Shown: positions 8,771-17,630 of the stretch, piece after piece
Position numbering within the stretch: position 1 is the first letter of the stretch
Layout of the letters: each line of letters starts with the position of its first letter
Assembly: GCA_043798435.1 (NCBI GenBank)
Contig: JAZDOR010000045.1
Location: 1-20,542, forward strand
DNA: 20,542 bases
Direction of reading: 5' to 3'
Origin: JAGUXG01 sp043798435
GTDB lineage: Bacteria > UBA9089 > UBA9088 > JAGUXG01
Notes under the pieces: generated by a model
Told to the model about the DNA's origin: nothing
The model's input: only the letters and a program-made list of their open reading frames with translations
Databases searched by the model: none
Translations under genes and position numbers: made by a program

Positions 8771-8929
8771 AGTCAGTAAGTAAAAATAACTTCCACATCT
8801 TGCTTGTCTTTTGCTCAGTCTTCTGCGTTGTGCCAAAGGTTACATAACGTTGCTATGCGCCCTTTGGCACGCCTTGAATACGAAACAAAATCCTACGCAA
8901 TATATGGAAGTTATTTTTACTCACTTCCT
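8771..8929. repeat. Long palindromic intergenic element (about 155 bp)
   Basis: Outer arms AGTAAGTAAAAATAACTTCC (8775-8794) and its near reverse complement (about 8905-8928) form inverted ends, with one or two mismatches over about 24 bp. Inside is a perfect 10-bp stem, GTGCCAAAGG (8830-8839) with CCTTTGGCAC (8861-8870), and a further GCGTT/TACGC echo. It lacks the GTAACCGTTCAG ends of the other elements, so it looks like a second family of non-coding palindromes. The surrounding gene-free stretch 8615-8992 holds no convincing ORF. CCAAAGGTTA recurs at 8951-8960. Confidence 0.65.
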
Positions 8930-8971
8930 TAGATTCTTTCTTCTCAGTTTCCAAAGGTTATTTTACTTCAG

Positions 8972-8992
8972 GTGGTTAAAGTGTTACCTTCT

Positions 8993-9006
<14 letters not shown>
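8972..9006 (+). terminator. Hairpin with T-run overlapping the end of the TPR gene
   Basis: GTGGTTAAAG (8972-8981) pairs perfectly with CTTTAACCAC (8991-9000) around a 9-nt loop and is followed by six T on the plus strand. It therefore has the form of an intrinsic terminator for plus-strand transcription, although no plus-strand gene precedes it. On the minus strand, where it overlaps the stop of the DUF2723-TPR gene, no T-run follows, so termination there is uncertain. Confidence 0.4.
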
Positions 9007-11284
<2,278 letters not shown>

Positions 11285-11312
11285 TTATTATTCTCAACAC
11301 AATTATACACAT

Positions 11313-11341
11313 ATTATGCTTATTTCGGCATGTACTGTCAA
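11313..11341 (-). promoter_or_regulatory. Sigma-70 type promoter of the DUF2723-TPR gene
   Basis: On the minus strand TTGACA (11336-11341) is followed after exactly 17 bp by CATAAT (11313-11318), about 29 bp before the ATG at 11284. The match to -35 and -10 consensus and the spacing are good. Activity is inferred. Confidence 0.65.
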
Positions 11342-11364
11342 CCAGTAAGTGTATAGAGGCTTTT

Positions 11365-11493
11365 CGTAACTATTCAGGTTGTCAGGTTCACAGTTCACAG
11401 TTCAAGGTTCAGGGTTGAAAGCCCTGCTTTCTTCCTTCATTGTTCTCTAACCTTGAACTGTGAGTCTTAAAACCATGAACCTGAGTAATTACG
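11365..11493. mobile_element. Palindromic element with related ends and a different core
   Basis: The ends CGTAACTATTCAGGTT (11365-11380) and AACCTGAGTAATTACG (11478-11493) are inverted repeats matching at 14 of 16 positions, and resemble the GTAACCGTTCAGG ends of the 148-bp elements. The core differs: GTTCACA/GTTCAAGG heptads on the left and CCTTGAACTGTGAG on the right form a second, inner inverted repeat. It fills the divergent intergenic region between the DUF2723 gene and the NACHT operon. No flanking target duplication is visible. Confidence 0.65.
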
Positions 11494-11510
11494 ATATATT
11501 TTGATAAATC

Positions 11511-11524
11511 TTTGACCCGTCAAA
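11511..11524. promoter_or_regulatory. Possible operator: TTTGAC-CC-GTCAAA palindrome
   Basis: A 6-bp perfect inverted repeat with a 2-bp spacer lies just upstream of the -35 of the FlbD-NACHT operon, where a regulator could bind. No regulator gene is adjacent; the assignment rests on position and symmetry only. Confidence 0.3.
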
Positions 11525-11540
11525 AAAATTAAAAAAAGAT

Positions 11541-11572
11541 TTGACAAATCCAAAAATGATGAGTGGTATACT
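11541..11572 (+). promoter_or_regulatory. Probable promoter of the FlbD-like / NACHT operon
   Basis: TTGACA (11541-11546) and TATACT (11567-11572) are good hexamers, but the spacer is 20 bp, longer than ideal. A TG one base before the -10 (TGGTATACT) makes an extended -10, which could compensate. The first start codon follows 22 bp later. Confidence 0.5.
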
Positions 11573-11594
11573 TGTTACCAAGGAGGTGATTAAA

Positions 11595-11786
11595 ATGAAT
11601 CAACTAACCAAACTAACACTTCAAAATGGCTCTGAAATCTTTGTCAATCCTGATCAGATCGTCAATGTTGAAACCATTCCTGAGACCAAGATTACTTTGG
11701 TTACAGGTCAAATGCTATTTATTAGAGAGGGCATCAAACAGGTATTGGGGCAAACAAGCAAACCCCTTTACGAATATATGCCTTAG
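11595..11786 (+). CDS. FlbD/SwrD-like small protein
   Basis: A 63-residue protein starting at ATG 11595, chosen because AAGGAGGTG (11580-11588) lies 6 nt upstream; a longer frame from 11556 would add 13 residues or more before this site and is less likely. The core NGSEIFVNPDQIVNVE and the following IPETKITLVTG match the FlbD family pattern (NG-4-VNPD-x-I, then P-x-T-x-ITL-x-x-G). FlbD/SwrD proteins sit in flagellar operons and raise motor torque in Bacillus, but orphan members of unknown role also occur, and no flagellar gene is in this window. It is the first gene of an operon; the NACHT gene starts 34 bp after its stop, and both have strong AGGAGGTG ribosome sites, so both are probably well translated and may act together. 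Confidence 0.75.
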   Translation: MNQLTKLTLQNGSEIFVNPDQIVNVETIPETKITLVTGQMLFIREGIKQVLGQTSKPLYEYMP

Positions 11787-11820
11787 GAAAAATCTCTCAC
11801 AATTTTCAGGAGGTGCTACT

Positions 11821-14800
11821 ATGTTAGAAAAATTATCTCAACCAGACACCAGAATAAAACAATTGCTGGACACCTACAAACTCGGGCAAACGGACAATAG
11901 CCGGCTTGCCTTACTTCGCCCGTTATTCTTAGATAACACTGCTCTCCCCCTGCTAACTGTCGTCCAAACCCTGTTCCCTGATAAGGAATTGAATGATGGA
12001 CTTAGTGATTTCCGTAAGTTTAGAGACAGGGTCAAAAAAGCCGCTAAACAAGGCAATGTATCCTTAGAATTAGATATTGAAAACCCAAAGGCTGAACTAA
12101 AGGAACGGAAGGTGATGGTTAAAGGTGAGGTGCCACTAATGGATAAGGTGAATGAAAAGGTAGTTAAAGACCTGGAAAGCAATATTGATTATCTGCCTGT
12201 TAAATATCAGGTACCATCACTTTCCCTTCCCTTAAAAACAATCACTTACCCTGATGAGATTAAAAACTTCTTTACCTCGAATTTTAATGATGACTGGCAA
12301 AAGCTCACTGAAGAAGCAAAAGATTTCATCATCAACCTTTCTATAAAATTAGAGCCATTTACTAAGGTATTTCCTTGTGAGCCAGAATCTATTACCATGG
12401 GATTTGAGACACTTGGCATAAGTGGAAATGGTCAAATCTTCTTTCAGGTTATAGAGGAATGCCAGAGGTTAGGCATCCCTGAAGAGATACCAAGAATCAC
12501 CTTTTTTATCCTCTCTTTGTGCGTTGCACAGGACCTAAGAGGGTGGTGGACAAGGAGGGATGGGATACGAGGGGCAGATGCCATTGTCTTTACTGTAAAC
12601 CTTGACAATGAACTGTTTTCTTCTGAGTTCCTTTCACCTGAAAATAGCGGTAAGATCTTTAGCAGGTATCTTGCTTGCCAGGACAAGATACTCCTGGAGG
12701 TAAACGAGAAGATTAATGAGGACAAGATTAAAAGGGTCATCGAATTGTGCCATACCTATAACTTCAGCATTGCCCTGGATGACTCTGAGGAGATGTCAAA
12801 CCTTGTTCGCCGTGATTTGAAGGCTTATGCAAAGATGGTTAAGATATCCAAGGATACCTCCCAGAAGTTACTAAAATCCCTCTCAAATGCATCTCCATCA
12901 GATACCATTGCAGAGTTAGCCAAATATCGTCAGAATGGCAAGCCATTTGTCATAGAAGGGTTAGAGCGTCCTGAGTGGATTGAATTTTTGAGAAATAACT
13001 GGAAAGAAGAATATGGTGAGCTTTACATTCAGGGATATGCTGTAACCTGTAAAGAGGGGTTCACAAAATACTTAATGCCTCCCAATGAGTCAGGGATTAA
13101 AGGGGCATACATTATTTGTAATATCCCTCAACCACCGACATCCCCGCATCACCCATCTGACAGATATGAGGAGCTTCTGATGAAAATGGGTAGAAATCTG
13201 GAGAAAGACTCACTCATAGAGAAAATAGATAGAAATCTGGAGAAAGACTTGCTCCCAGAGGGAAAGTATTCAAAAAGGAAATGGATTCCACCAACTGCAG
13301 TGGAGGGAAAGTATTCAGAAGGAAAATGGATTCCACCAATTCTAACAACAGATGCAGGCGATGATGATGCCATTGCTTTTTTGGAAAAGTGGCTGACAAA
13401 CTATCCGCAATTCCCTTTCTGTGCTGTGTTAGGTGACCTGGGAATGGGCAAAACCTTTCTTTGTAGGATGTTTACCAGGCATCTATTAGAAAAAGGAACA
13501 AAACTTCCAATCCCCCTATATCTTGACCTGAAGTTTCTTGACCTACCTAATGAGATGCAGATGCCTTCCCTTGAGGAAATGATTGAAAATACCCTGAAAG
13601 GACAGGGGATACCTGGAATTAACGGCAAAGATGTTCTGGGGCTTGTTCATTCAGGAAAGGTTTTGTTGATAATAGATAGTATTGATGAAAAAGCCGTAGG
13701 TTTTACCCCTGCGAGGGCACTCCATTTCTGGCAGCAGATACGAAGGGGTGTTACCCTGGAAGGAAGAGATATAGCGGTAAAATTTAAACAAAGGTTAGCC
13801 TTAAACGATGGGCAAGGGATAAGACCGGAAAGAGAATCCCCTCTGGAGGAGATGCAAATTTCATCAAGGTTTGCTGGAAAGGTAATGATTGCCTGCCGAA
13901 CACATTACTTTCGGGATATGGATGATGCTGATACCCAGTTGACTGAGGCGAGAAAAGCTGGGTTTCGCCGTGGGGATTTTCAATTCGCCTTCTTAAATAG
14001 TTTTACAGAAGAACAGATTCTGGCATACTTAAAGAAATGCTTTGGGGATAAGGCAGAGGAGTTATGGAATACCCTCAAAGGTATATACAACATCTCTGAC
14101 CTGGCTAAAAGACCCTTCCTGCTCTCTTTAATTGAGGAGCATGTCCGGGAGATTATTGAGTTAAAGGAGAAAGGGGTGGAAATAACCTCAGCCTCTTTAT
14201 ATGAATTAGCCGTTAAAGAATGGATTCGCAGGGACTACTTAAGGCACAAAATCCCGGGCAATATGAAGGCAGAATGTATGGAGGATATAGCCCTTGACCT
14301 CTGGAAAAAACAGAGCCAGACCGAACACATAGATACGATTGACAGGTGGGTTGAGGAGAATATCCTGCCCGGATTCCCGGGCATATCCCTTGACAGCCTT
14401 GAGCAATTCAAGACTGATATTAGAACCGCCACCTTTCTTGGCTGGAGTGAGCAGGGTGATGCGTATGGCAAAGGCTTCTTCCGCTTTCAGCACCGCTCAT
14501 TTCAGGAATTCTTTATTGCCAGACGAATTGCCAGCTCTTTATCCTCTGCAAATCCTGCCCCACTTGCCATACCAAAAATCTCTAATGAAATTGCTGAATT
14601 TGTCTTGGGACTTCTCAAGACCCCTGACTCAAGAGGGTATAACCCGGAGGAGAGTAAAAGAACGGTTCGGGGTTCGGGGTTCGGGGTTCGGGGTTCGTAT
14701 AGCACAGAGGAGAGTAAAAAAACCATTGAAAGGATACTTGAAGAGGCATACCAGCCGCAAATCAGTGAAAATGCCCTGCTCCTTCTATTGAAATGGAGGG

Positions 14801-16113
14801 AGTTATCTCCGGAGTCTTCGCCCTTGCCCCAAAGGTTCTCTCTCTCCAATGCCCAACTGCCGGGTTTTGTCTTCAAATCTATGGTCATACAGAACTCATT
14901 ATTTGAGCATGCCAATCTAAAGGGGGCTCGATTTATTGACTGCGACCTGTCAGATGCAAGTTTTGTAGGGGCGAACTTGAGTGAGGCAAGATTTACCAAT
15001 CTCATAGCCAATTCTCTCCAGGCTGAGCAGACAAACCTTCAGGGCTCAACCTGGGAGGGTGTGCAGGCAGAGGCTGCCTCTTTTCAAGGGGCAGACCTGA
15101 CCTCATCCAGATTCCTGAACTCAAAACTAATGAGGGCAAATCTTAAAGAAGCCAATCTTAGATTCGCTACCTTCACCTTGACAGACCTTAGTGGCTCTAA
15201 TCTTAACTCAAGCCTCCTTGATGGGGCAGGTTTCTTAAAATGCAATCTAAAAGAGACATCCGCTTCCCCTGAGCAATTCAAGGACTCGATTCTAATTTTG
15301 CCTGAAGATTCAGCACATCTTTCGTCCCATCAAATAAAGGACCTGCTCCCGAGGGTCCTGGCAGGGCATAGATATGCTGTTACTTCAGTAGCCATATCCC
15401 CTGAGGCCGGGATCATCGCCTCAGGCTCGGCTGATAAGACTATCAAGCTCTGGGAGCTTCAGACAGGCAGATTGCTTAATACCCTCAAAGGACATGAAGA
15501 TTCTGTTACTTCAGTAGCTATATCCCCTGAGGCAGGGCTCATCGCCTCAGGCTCTTTGGATAACACTATCAAGCTCTGGGAGATAAAGACAGGCATGTTG
15601 CTCAATACCCTCAAAGGACATGAATCTGGTGTTAATTCAGTAGCCATATCCCCTGAGCTAGGGCTCATTGCCTCAGGCTCTCATGATAACACTATCAAGC
15701 TCTGGACGATAAAAACAGGCATGTTGCTCAATACCCTCAAAGGACATGAATCTTCTGTTTATTCAGTAGCCATATCCCCTGAGATAATCGCCTCAGGCTC
15801 TCAGGATAGCACTATCAAGCTCTGGGAGATAAAAACAGGCATGTTGCTTAATACCCTTAAAGGACATGAATCTTCTGTTGCTTCCGTAGCCATATCCCCT
15901 GAGGCAGGGCTCATCGCCTCAGGCTCTTGGGATAACACTATCAAGCTCTGGGATCTCAAGACCGGAGAAGAGAGGTTGACCATTTACCCTTTACCTGAAG
16001 GTGAATGGGCAGTGATACGGGGAGATGAGATAATATCGGGCAATGCGGATAAATATGCCTCTTTAGGTGTGAACCTGACCAACTTCCCAGTCCGAGCCAA
16101 ACAAGAGATTTAG
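11821..16113 (+). CDS. EAL-NACHT-pentapeptide-WD40 protein (NLR-like STAND ATPase)
   Basis: A 1430-residue multidomain protein; start ATG 11821 follows AGGAGGTG (11808-11815 region), whereas the open frame upstream overlaps the FlbD-like gene. Order: an unrecognised helical N-domain (1-170); an EAL-fold domain (about 178-412) with ETL for EAL (E196), VNLDNEL (N260), LLEVNE (E293), ALDD (D320, D321), VKIS (K341), IEGLE (E379) and IQGY (Q404) at family spacing; a linker with duplicated segments (455-510); NACHT with P-loop GDLGMGKT (538-545), Walker B LLIIDSIDE (615-623), sensor ACRTHYF (691-697) and FQHRSFQEFF (889-898); pentapeptide repeats (about 1006-1148); five WD40 repeats (1182-1389); a short EGEW...ADKY tail. 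The loop-6 motif and the Arg after EAL are lost, so c-di-GMP hydrolysis is doubtful and binding possible. By architecture it is a regulated oligomerising sensor, maybe defence or self/non-self recognition; this is inference. Confidence 0.85.
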   Translation: MLEKLSQPDTRIKQLLDTYKLGQTDNSRLALLRPLFLDNTALPLLTVVQTLFPDKELNDGLSDFRKFRDRVKKAAKQGNVSLELDIENPKAELKERKVMVKGEVPLMDKVNEKVVKDLESNIDYLPVKYQVPSLSLPLKTITYPDEIKNFFTSNFNDDWQKLTEEAKDFIINLSIKLEPFTKVFPCEPESITMGFETLGISGNGQIFFQVIEECQRLGIPEEIPRITFFILSLCVAQDLRGWWTRRDGIRGADAIVFTVNLDNELFSSEFLSPENSGKIFSRYLACQDKILLEVNEKINEDKIKRVIELCHTYNFSIALDDSEEMSNLVRRDLKAYAKMVKISKDTSQKLLKSLSNASPSDTIAELAKYRQNGKPFVIEGLERPEWIEFLRNNWKEEYGELYIQGYAVTCKEGFTKYLMPPNESGIKGAYIICNIPQPPTSPHHPSDRYEELLMKMGRNLEKDSLIEKIDRNLEKDLLPEGKYSKRKWIPPTAVEGKYSEGKWIPPILTTDAGDDDAIAFLEKWLTNYPQFPFCAVLGDLGMGKTFLCRMFTRHLLEKGTKLPIPLYLDLKFLDLPNEMQMPSLEEMIENTLKGQGIPGINGKDVLGLVHSGKVLLIIDSIDEKAVGFTPARALHFWQQIRRGVTLEGRDIAVKFKQRLALNDGQGIRPERESPLEEMQISSRFAGKVMIACRTHYFRDMDDADTQLTEARKAGFRRGDFQFAFLNSFTEEQILAYLKKCFGDKAEELWNTLKGIYNISDLAKRPFLLSLIEEHVREIIELKEKGVEITSASLYELAVKEWIRRDYLRHKIPGNMKAECMEDIALDLWKKQSQTEHIDTIDRWVEENILPGFPGISLDSLEQFKTDIRTATFLGWSEQGDAYGKGFFRFQHRSFQEFFIARRIASSLSSANPAPLAIPKISNEIAEFVLGLLKTPDSRGYNPEESKRTVRGSGFGVRGSYSTEESKKTIERILEEAYQPQISENALLLLLKWRELSPESSPLPQRFSLSNAQLPGFVFKSMVIQNSLFEHANLKGARFIDCDLSDASFVGANLSEARFTNLIANSLQAEQTNLQGSTWEGVQAEAASFQGADLTSSRFLNSKLMRANLKEANLRFATFTLTDLSGSNLNSSLLDGAGFLKCNLKETSASPEQFKDSILILPEDSAHLSSHQIKDLLPRVLAGHRYAVTSVAISPEAGIIASGSADKTIKLWELQTGRLLNTLKGHEDSVTSVAISPEAGLIASGSLDNTIKLWEIKTGMLLNTLKGHESGVNSVAISPELGLIASGSHDNTIKLWTIKTGMLLNTLKGHESSVYSVAISPEIIASGSQDSTIKLWEIKTGMLLNTLKGHESSVASVAISPEAGLIASGSWDNTIKLWDLKTGEERLTIYPLPEGEWAVIRGDEIISGNADKYASLGVNLTNFPVRAKQEI
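13191..13347 (+). repeat. Two tandem duplications in the EAL-NACHT linker
   Basis: A perfect 20-bp direct repeat (13191-13210 and 13230-13249, period 39) encodes RNLEKD twice. It is followed by an approximate 45-bp tandem duplication (13258-13302 and 13303-13347) encoding GKYS-x-x-KWIPP twice. Both periods are multiples of three, so the frame is kept and the linker between the EAL and NACHT domains is simply lengthened. Confidence 0.85.
14647..14723 (+). repeat. GGTTCGG heptads flanked by a 17-bp direct repeat, within the NACHT gene
   Basis: GGTTCGG-type units (14664-14697) lie between GAGGAGAGTAAAAGAAC (14647-14663) and GAGGAGAGTAAAAAAAC (14707-14723), matching at 16 of 17. The distance between the direct repeats is 60 bp, so 20 residues (including RGSGFGVRGS) are added in frame after the NACHT domain. 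It looks like a repeat inserted with duplication of its target, or slippage around it. Confidence 0.8.
15364..15987 (+). repeat. Five near-identical 126-bp WD40-coding repeats
   Basis: Units start at residues 1182, 1224, 1266, 1308 and 1348 with periods 42, 42, 42 and 40 residues; the fourth unit lacks two residues (6 bp). Much of the DNA is identical between units, for example ATCGCCTCAGGCTC and ACTATCAAGCTCTGG, pointing to recent duplication or gene conversion. The differences cluster: the codon in SGS-x-D is Ala, Leu, His, Gln and Trp in the five units, and the residue before SVAIS is Thr, Thr, Asn, Tyr and Ala. Confidence 0.92.
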
Positions 16114-16114
16114 G

Positions 16115-16262
16115 GTAACCGTTCAGGCTATGTATCAGAAGTGTAAGGGGATAAGGAGATAATGTAAGGAGATAAGGAGATAATTTAGAATAATATCCTC
16201 TTATCCCCTCAAATAATCCCCTTATCCCCTCACATATCTCCTTTTTTACACCTGAATGATAC
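16115..16262. mobile_element. 148-bp palindromic MITE-like element, copy 3 (diverged)
   Basis: The left end GTAACCGTTCAG (16115-16126) continues as GCTATGTATCAGAAGTGTAAG, which parallels the gmd-side end of copy 2. The right end CTGAATGATAC (16252-16262) is one base shorter. The body again consists of GGGGATAAGGAGATAA arms facing TTATCCCC arms, with clear divergence from copies 1 and 2. It starts 2 bp after the NACHT stop codon and lies between two convergent genes, where its hairpin could stop transcription from both sides. No target duplication is seen. Confidence 0.75.
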
Positions 16263-16325
16263 CCTTTTTAACCAGAAAGACCCTGCAAATCTATGTCACA
16301 TCAGGAAGGATAGCAATACAGCTCC

Positions 16326-17510
16326 TTAGTTCCAGACTCCAGGTATCTTTGTCTTGCAATAGGAGCATTTGCTGTCTTTTATCAGATTCTGTGCCAGGGT
16401 ATAGCCCTGCCTTTCAACTAAGAGCTTCTTGCAGACTGGGCAGTATGTGTTTGACCACTCGCCTGGCTGGACATTTCCAATATAGACATACTTTATGCCG
16501 CAATCCTTAGCAATCTTATAGGCATTATAAAGGCTGTCAAAGGGTGTTGGCGGAAGGTTGGGCAATTTATACTGAGGGGAGAACCTGGAAAAGTGAAGGG
16601 GGATGTCAGTAGAGACAGAAGCCAACCAACCACACATCTTCTCTATCTGCTTCGGGTTATCATTCAGGGTGGGAACAACAAGGTTGACTATCTCAAACCA
16701 ACAACCTGATTCTGCCACAATCTCACAAGCATCTATAACATACTCAAGCTCTGCTGAACAGACCTTCTTATAAAAATCCTCATCAAACCCCTTCAGGTCT
16801 ATCTTTATGGCGTCGCTAACGCCTATCAGTTTTTTTAGTGGGTTCTTCTCTATGTATCCTGCGGTAACGACTACATTATAGATTCCCTGCTTTTTGGCTA
16901 AGATACTGGTATCAATCATATACTCATAGAAGGCAACAGGGTCGCTGTAGGTGTAGGCAATAGATTTAACCAAAGGGTCTTTGCTCCTCTCGCCGATAAC
17001 AACCTCTATTAACTTTTCTGGGGGCAAATCATAGTTCCTTGTCTCCTCTGGTTTTTTCTGGGATATGTCCCAGTTCTGGCAGTAGTGGCACCTCAGGTTG
17101 CATCCTGCTGTGGCAAGGGAGAATGCCTTGGTGGCAGGCAGAAAATGGTAGAAGGGCTTCTTTTCAATGGGGTCAATATTGATAACACAGGGGTTGCCAT
17201 AGGATTTAGTATAGAGAACCCCATCTTTATTGACATTTGTTCGGCAGGCACCCCTATAGTTCTTCTTGAGGAGGCATCTGTGTGGACATTTTTTGCACCG
17301 CACCTTTTGCCCAGAGAGCTTGGAATAGAAATAACCCTCTTTTGCCCATTTGCCAAGCTCTATGTTCTTTTCTTTTATCGGAACAGCCTCAAGCTCTTCT
17401 TTTTCCTCCTCCTCATCTTTTTCAGGAGATAGGGCACAGAGTAAGCCTGCCCCTGTTCCTACTCCACCAAGACCAACAGCTGTTCGCTTTATAAAATCTC
17501 TTCTGGTCAT
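16326..17510 (-). CDS. amrS: AmrS-type radical SAM enzyme with Tat signal (AmmeMemoRadiSam family)
   Basis: A 394-residue radical SAM protein. The CNLRCHYC cluster (C137, C141, C144) binds the [4Fe-4S] that cleaves SAM. Upstream lies a Cys-rich segment RCKKCPHRCLL-x(7)-C (71-89), and near the C-terminus two CxxC pairs (CPVC and CSYC) form a probable metal site, as in AmrS of AmmeMemoRadiSam systems (partners AMMECR1 and Memo). The function of that system is unsettled and neither partner gene is in this window. The N-terminus TRRDFIKR (2-9) plus a Gly-rich hydrophobic stretch is a Tat-type signal, followed by an acidic linker (31-40), so the protein may be exported or membrane anchored, an odd place for a SAM enzyme. 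It lies 59 bp downstream of asd, with a repeat block between them, and shows no good Shine-Dalgarno. Confidence 0.85.
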   Translation of the reverse strand: MTRRDFIKRTAVGLGGVGTGAGLLCALSPEKDEEEEKEELEAVPIKEKNIELGKWAKEGYFYSKLSGQKVRCKKCPHRCLLKKNYRGACRTNVNKDGVLYTKSYGNPCVINIDPIEKKPFYHFLPATKAFSLATAGCNLRCHYCQNWDISQKKPEETRNYDLPPEKLIEVVIGERSKDPLVKSIAYTYSDPVAFYEYMIDTSILAKKQGIYNVVVTAGYIEKNPLKKLIGVSDAIKIDLKGFDEDFYKKVCSAELEYVIDACEIVAESGCWFEIVNLVVPTLNDNPKQIEKMCGWLASVSTDIPLHFSRFSPQYKLPNLPPTPFDSLYNAYKIAKDCGIKYVYIGNVQPGEWSNTYCPVCKKLLVERQGYTLAQNLIKDSKCSYCKTKIPGVWN

Positions 17511-17522
17511 TGCAAAGAAAAT

Positions 17523-17630
17523 AGAATACAGAATTCAGGAGTCAGAAGTCAGGAATTAGAATACAGGAGTCAGAATTCAGGAGTCAGAATATTCTTAATT
17601 CTGAATTCTGTATTCTGAATTCTGTATTCT
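17523..17630. repeat. Inverted GAATTCT/GTATTCT heptad block at the asd 3' end
   Basis: AGAATACAGAATTCAG (17523-17538) has two perfect reverse-complement copies, CTGAATTCTGTATTCT at 17601-17616 and 17615-17630, separated by GGAGTCAG-type units. The block is both palindromic and period-7. Its right half lies in the asd reading frame and encodes the last 19 or so residues; its left half fills the asd-amrS spacer. Confidence 0.85.

Noticed and set aside
11541..11594. Longer FlbD-like protein including the codons before 11595
   Set aside because: The added codons cover the promoter -10 region and the AAGGAGGTG site, and FlbD homologues begin near the Met at 11595.
11626..11820. Longer N-terminus of the EAL-NACHT protein from ATG 11626
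   Set aside because: It lies in another frame over the FlbD-like gene, and ATG 11821 has a strong AGGAGGTG site.
14339..14791. Alternative-frame 150-codon ORF inside the NACHT gene
   Set aside because: Shadow of the real frame; its sequence has no domain character and it includes the GGTTCGG heptads.
15364..15987. Regularly spaced repeats as a CRISPR array
   Set aside because: The 126-bp units are in-frame WD40 codons with no 25-40 bp repeat/spacer alternation.
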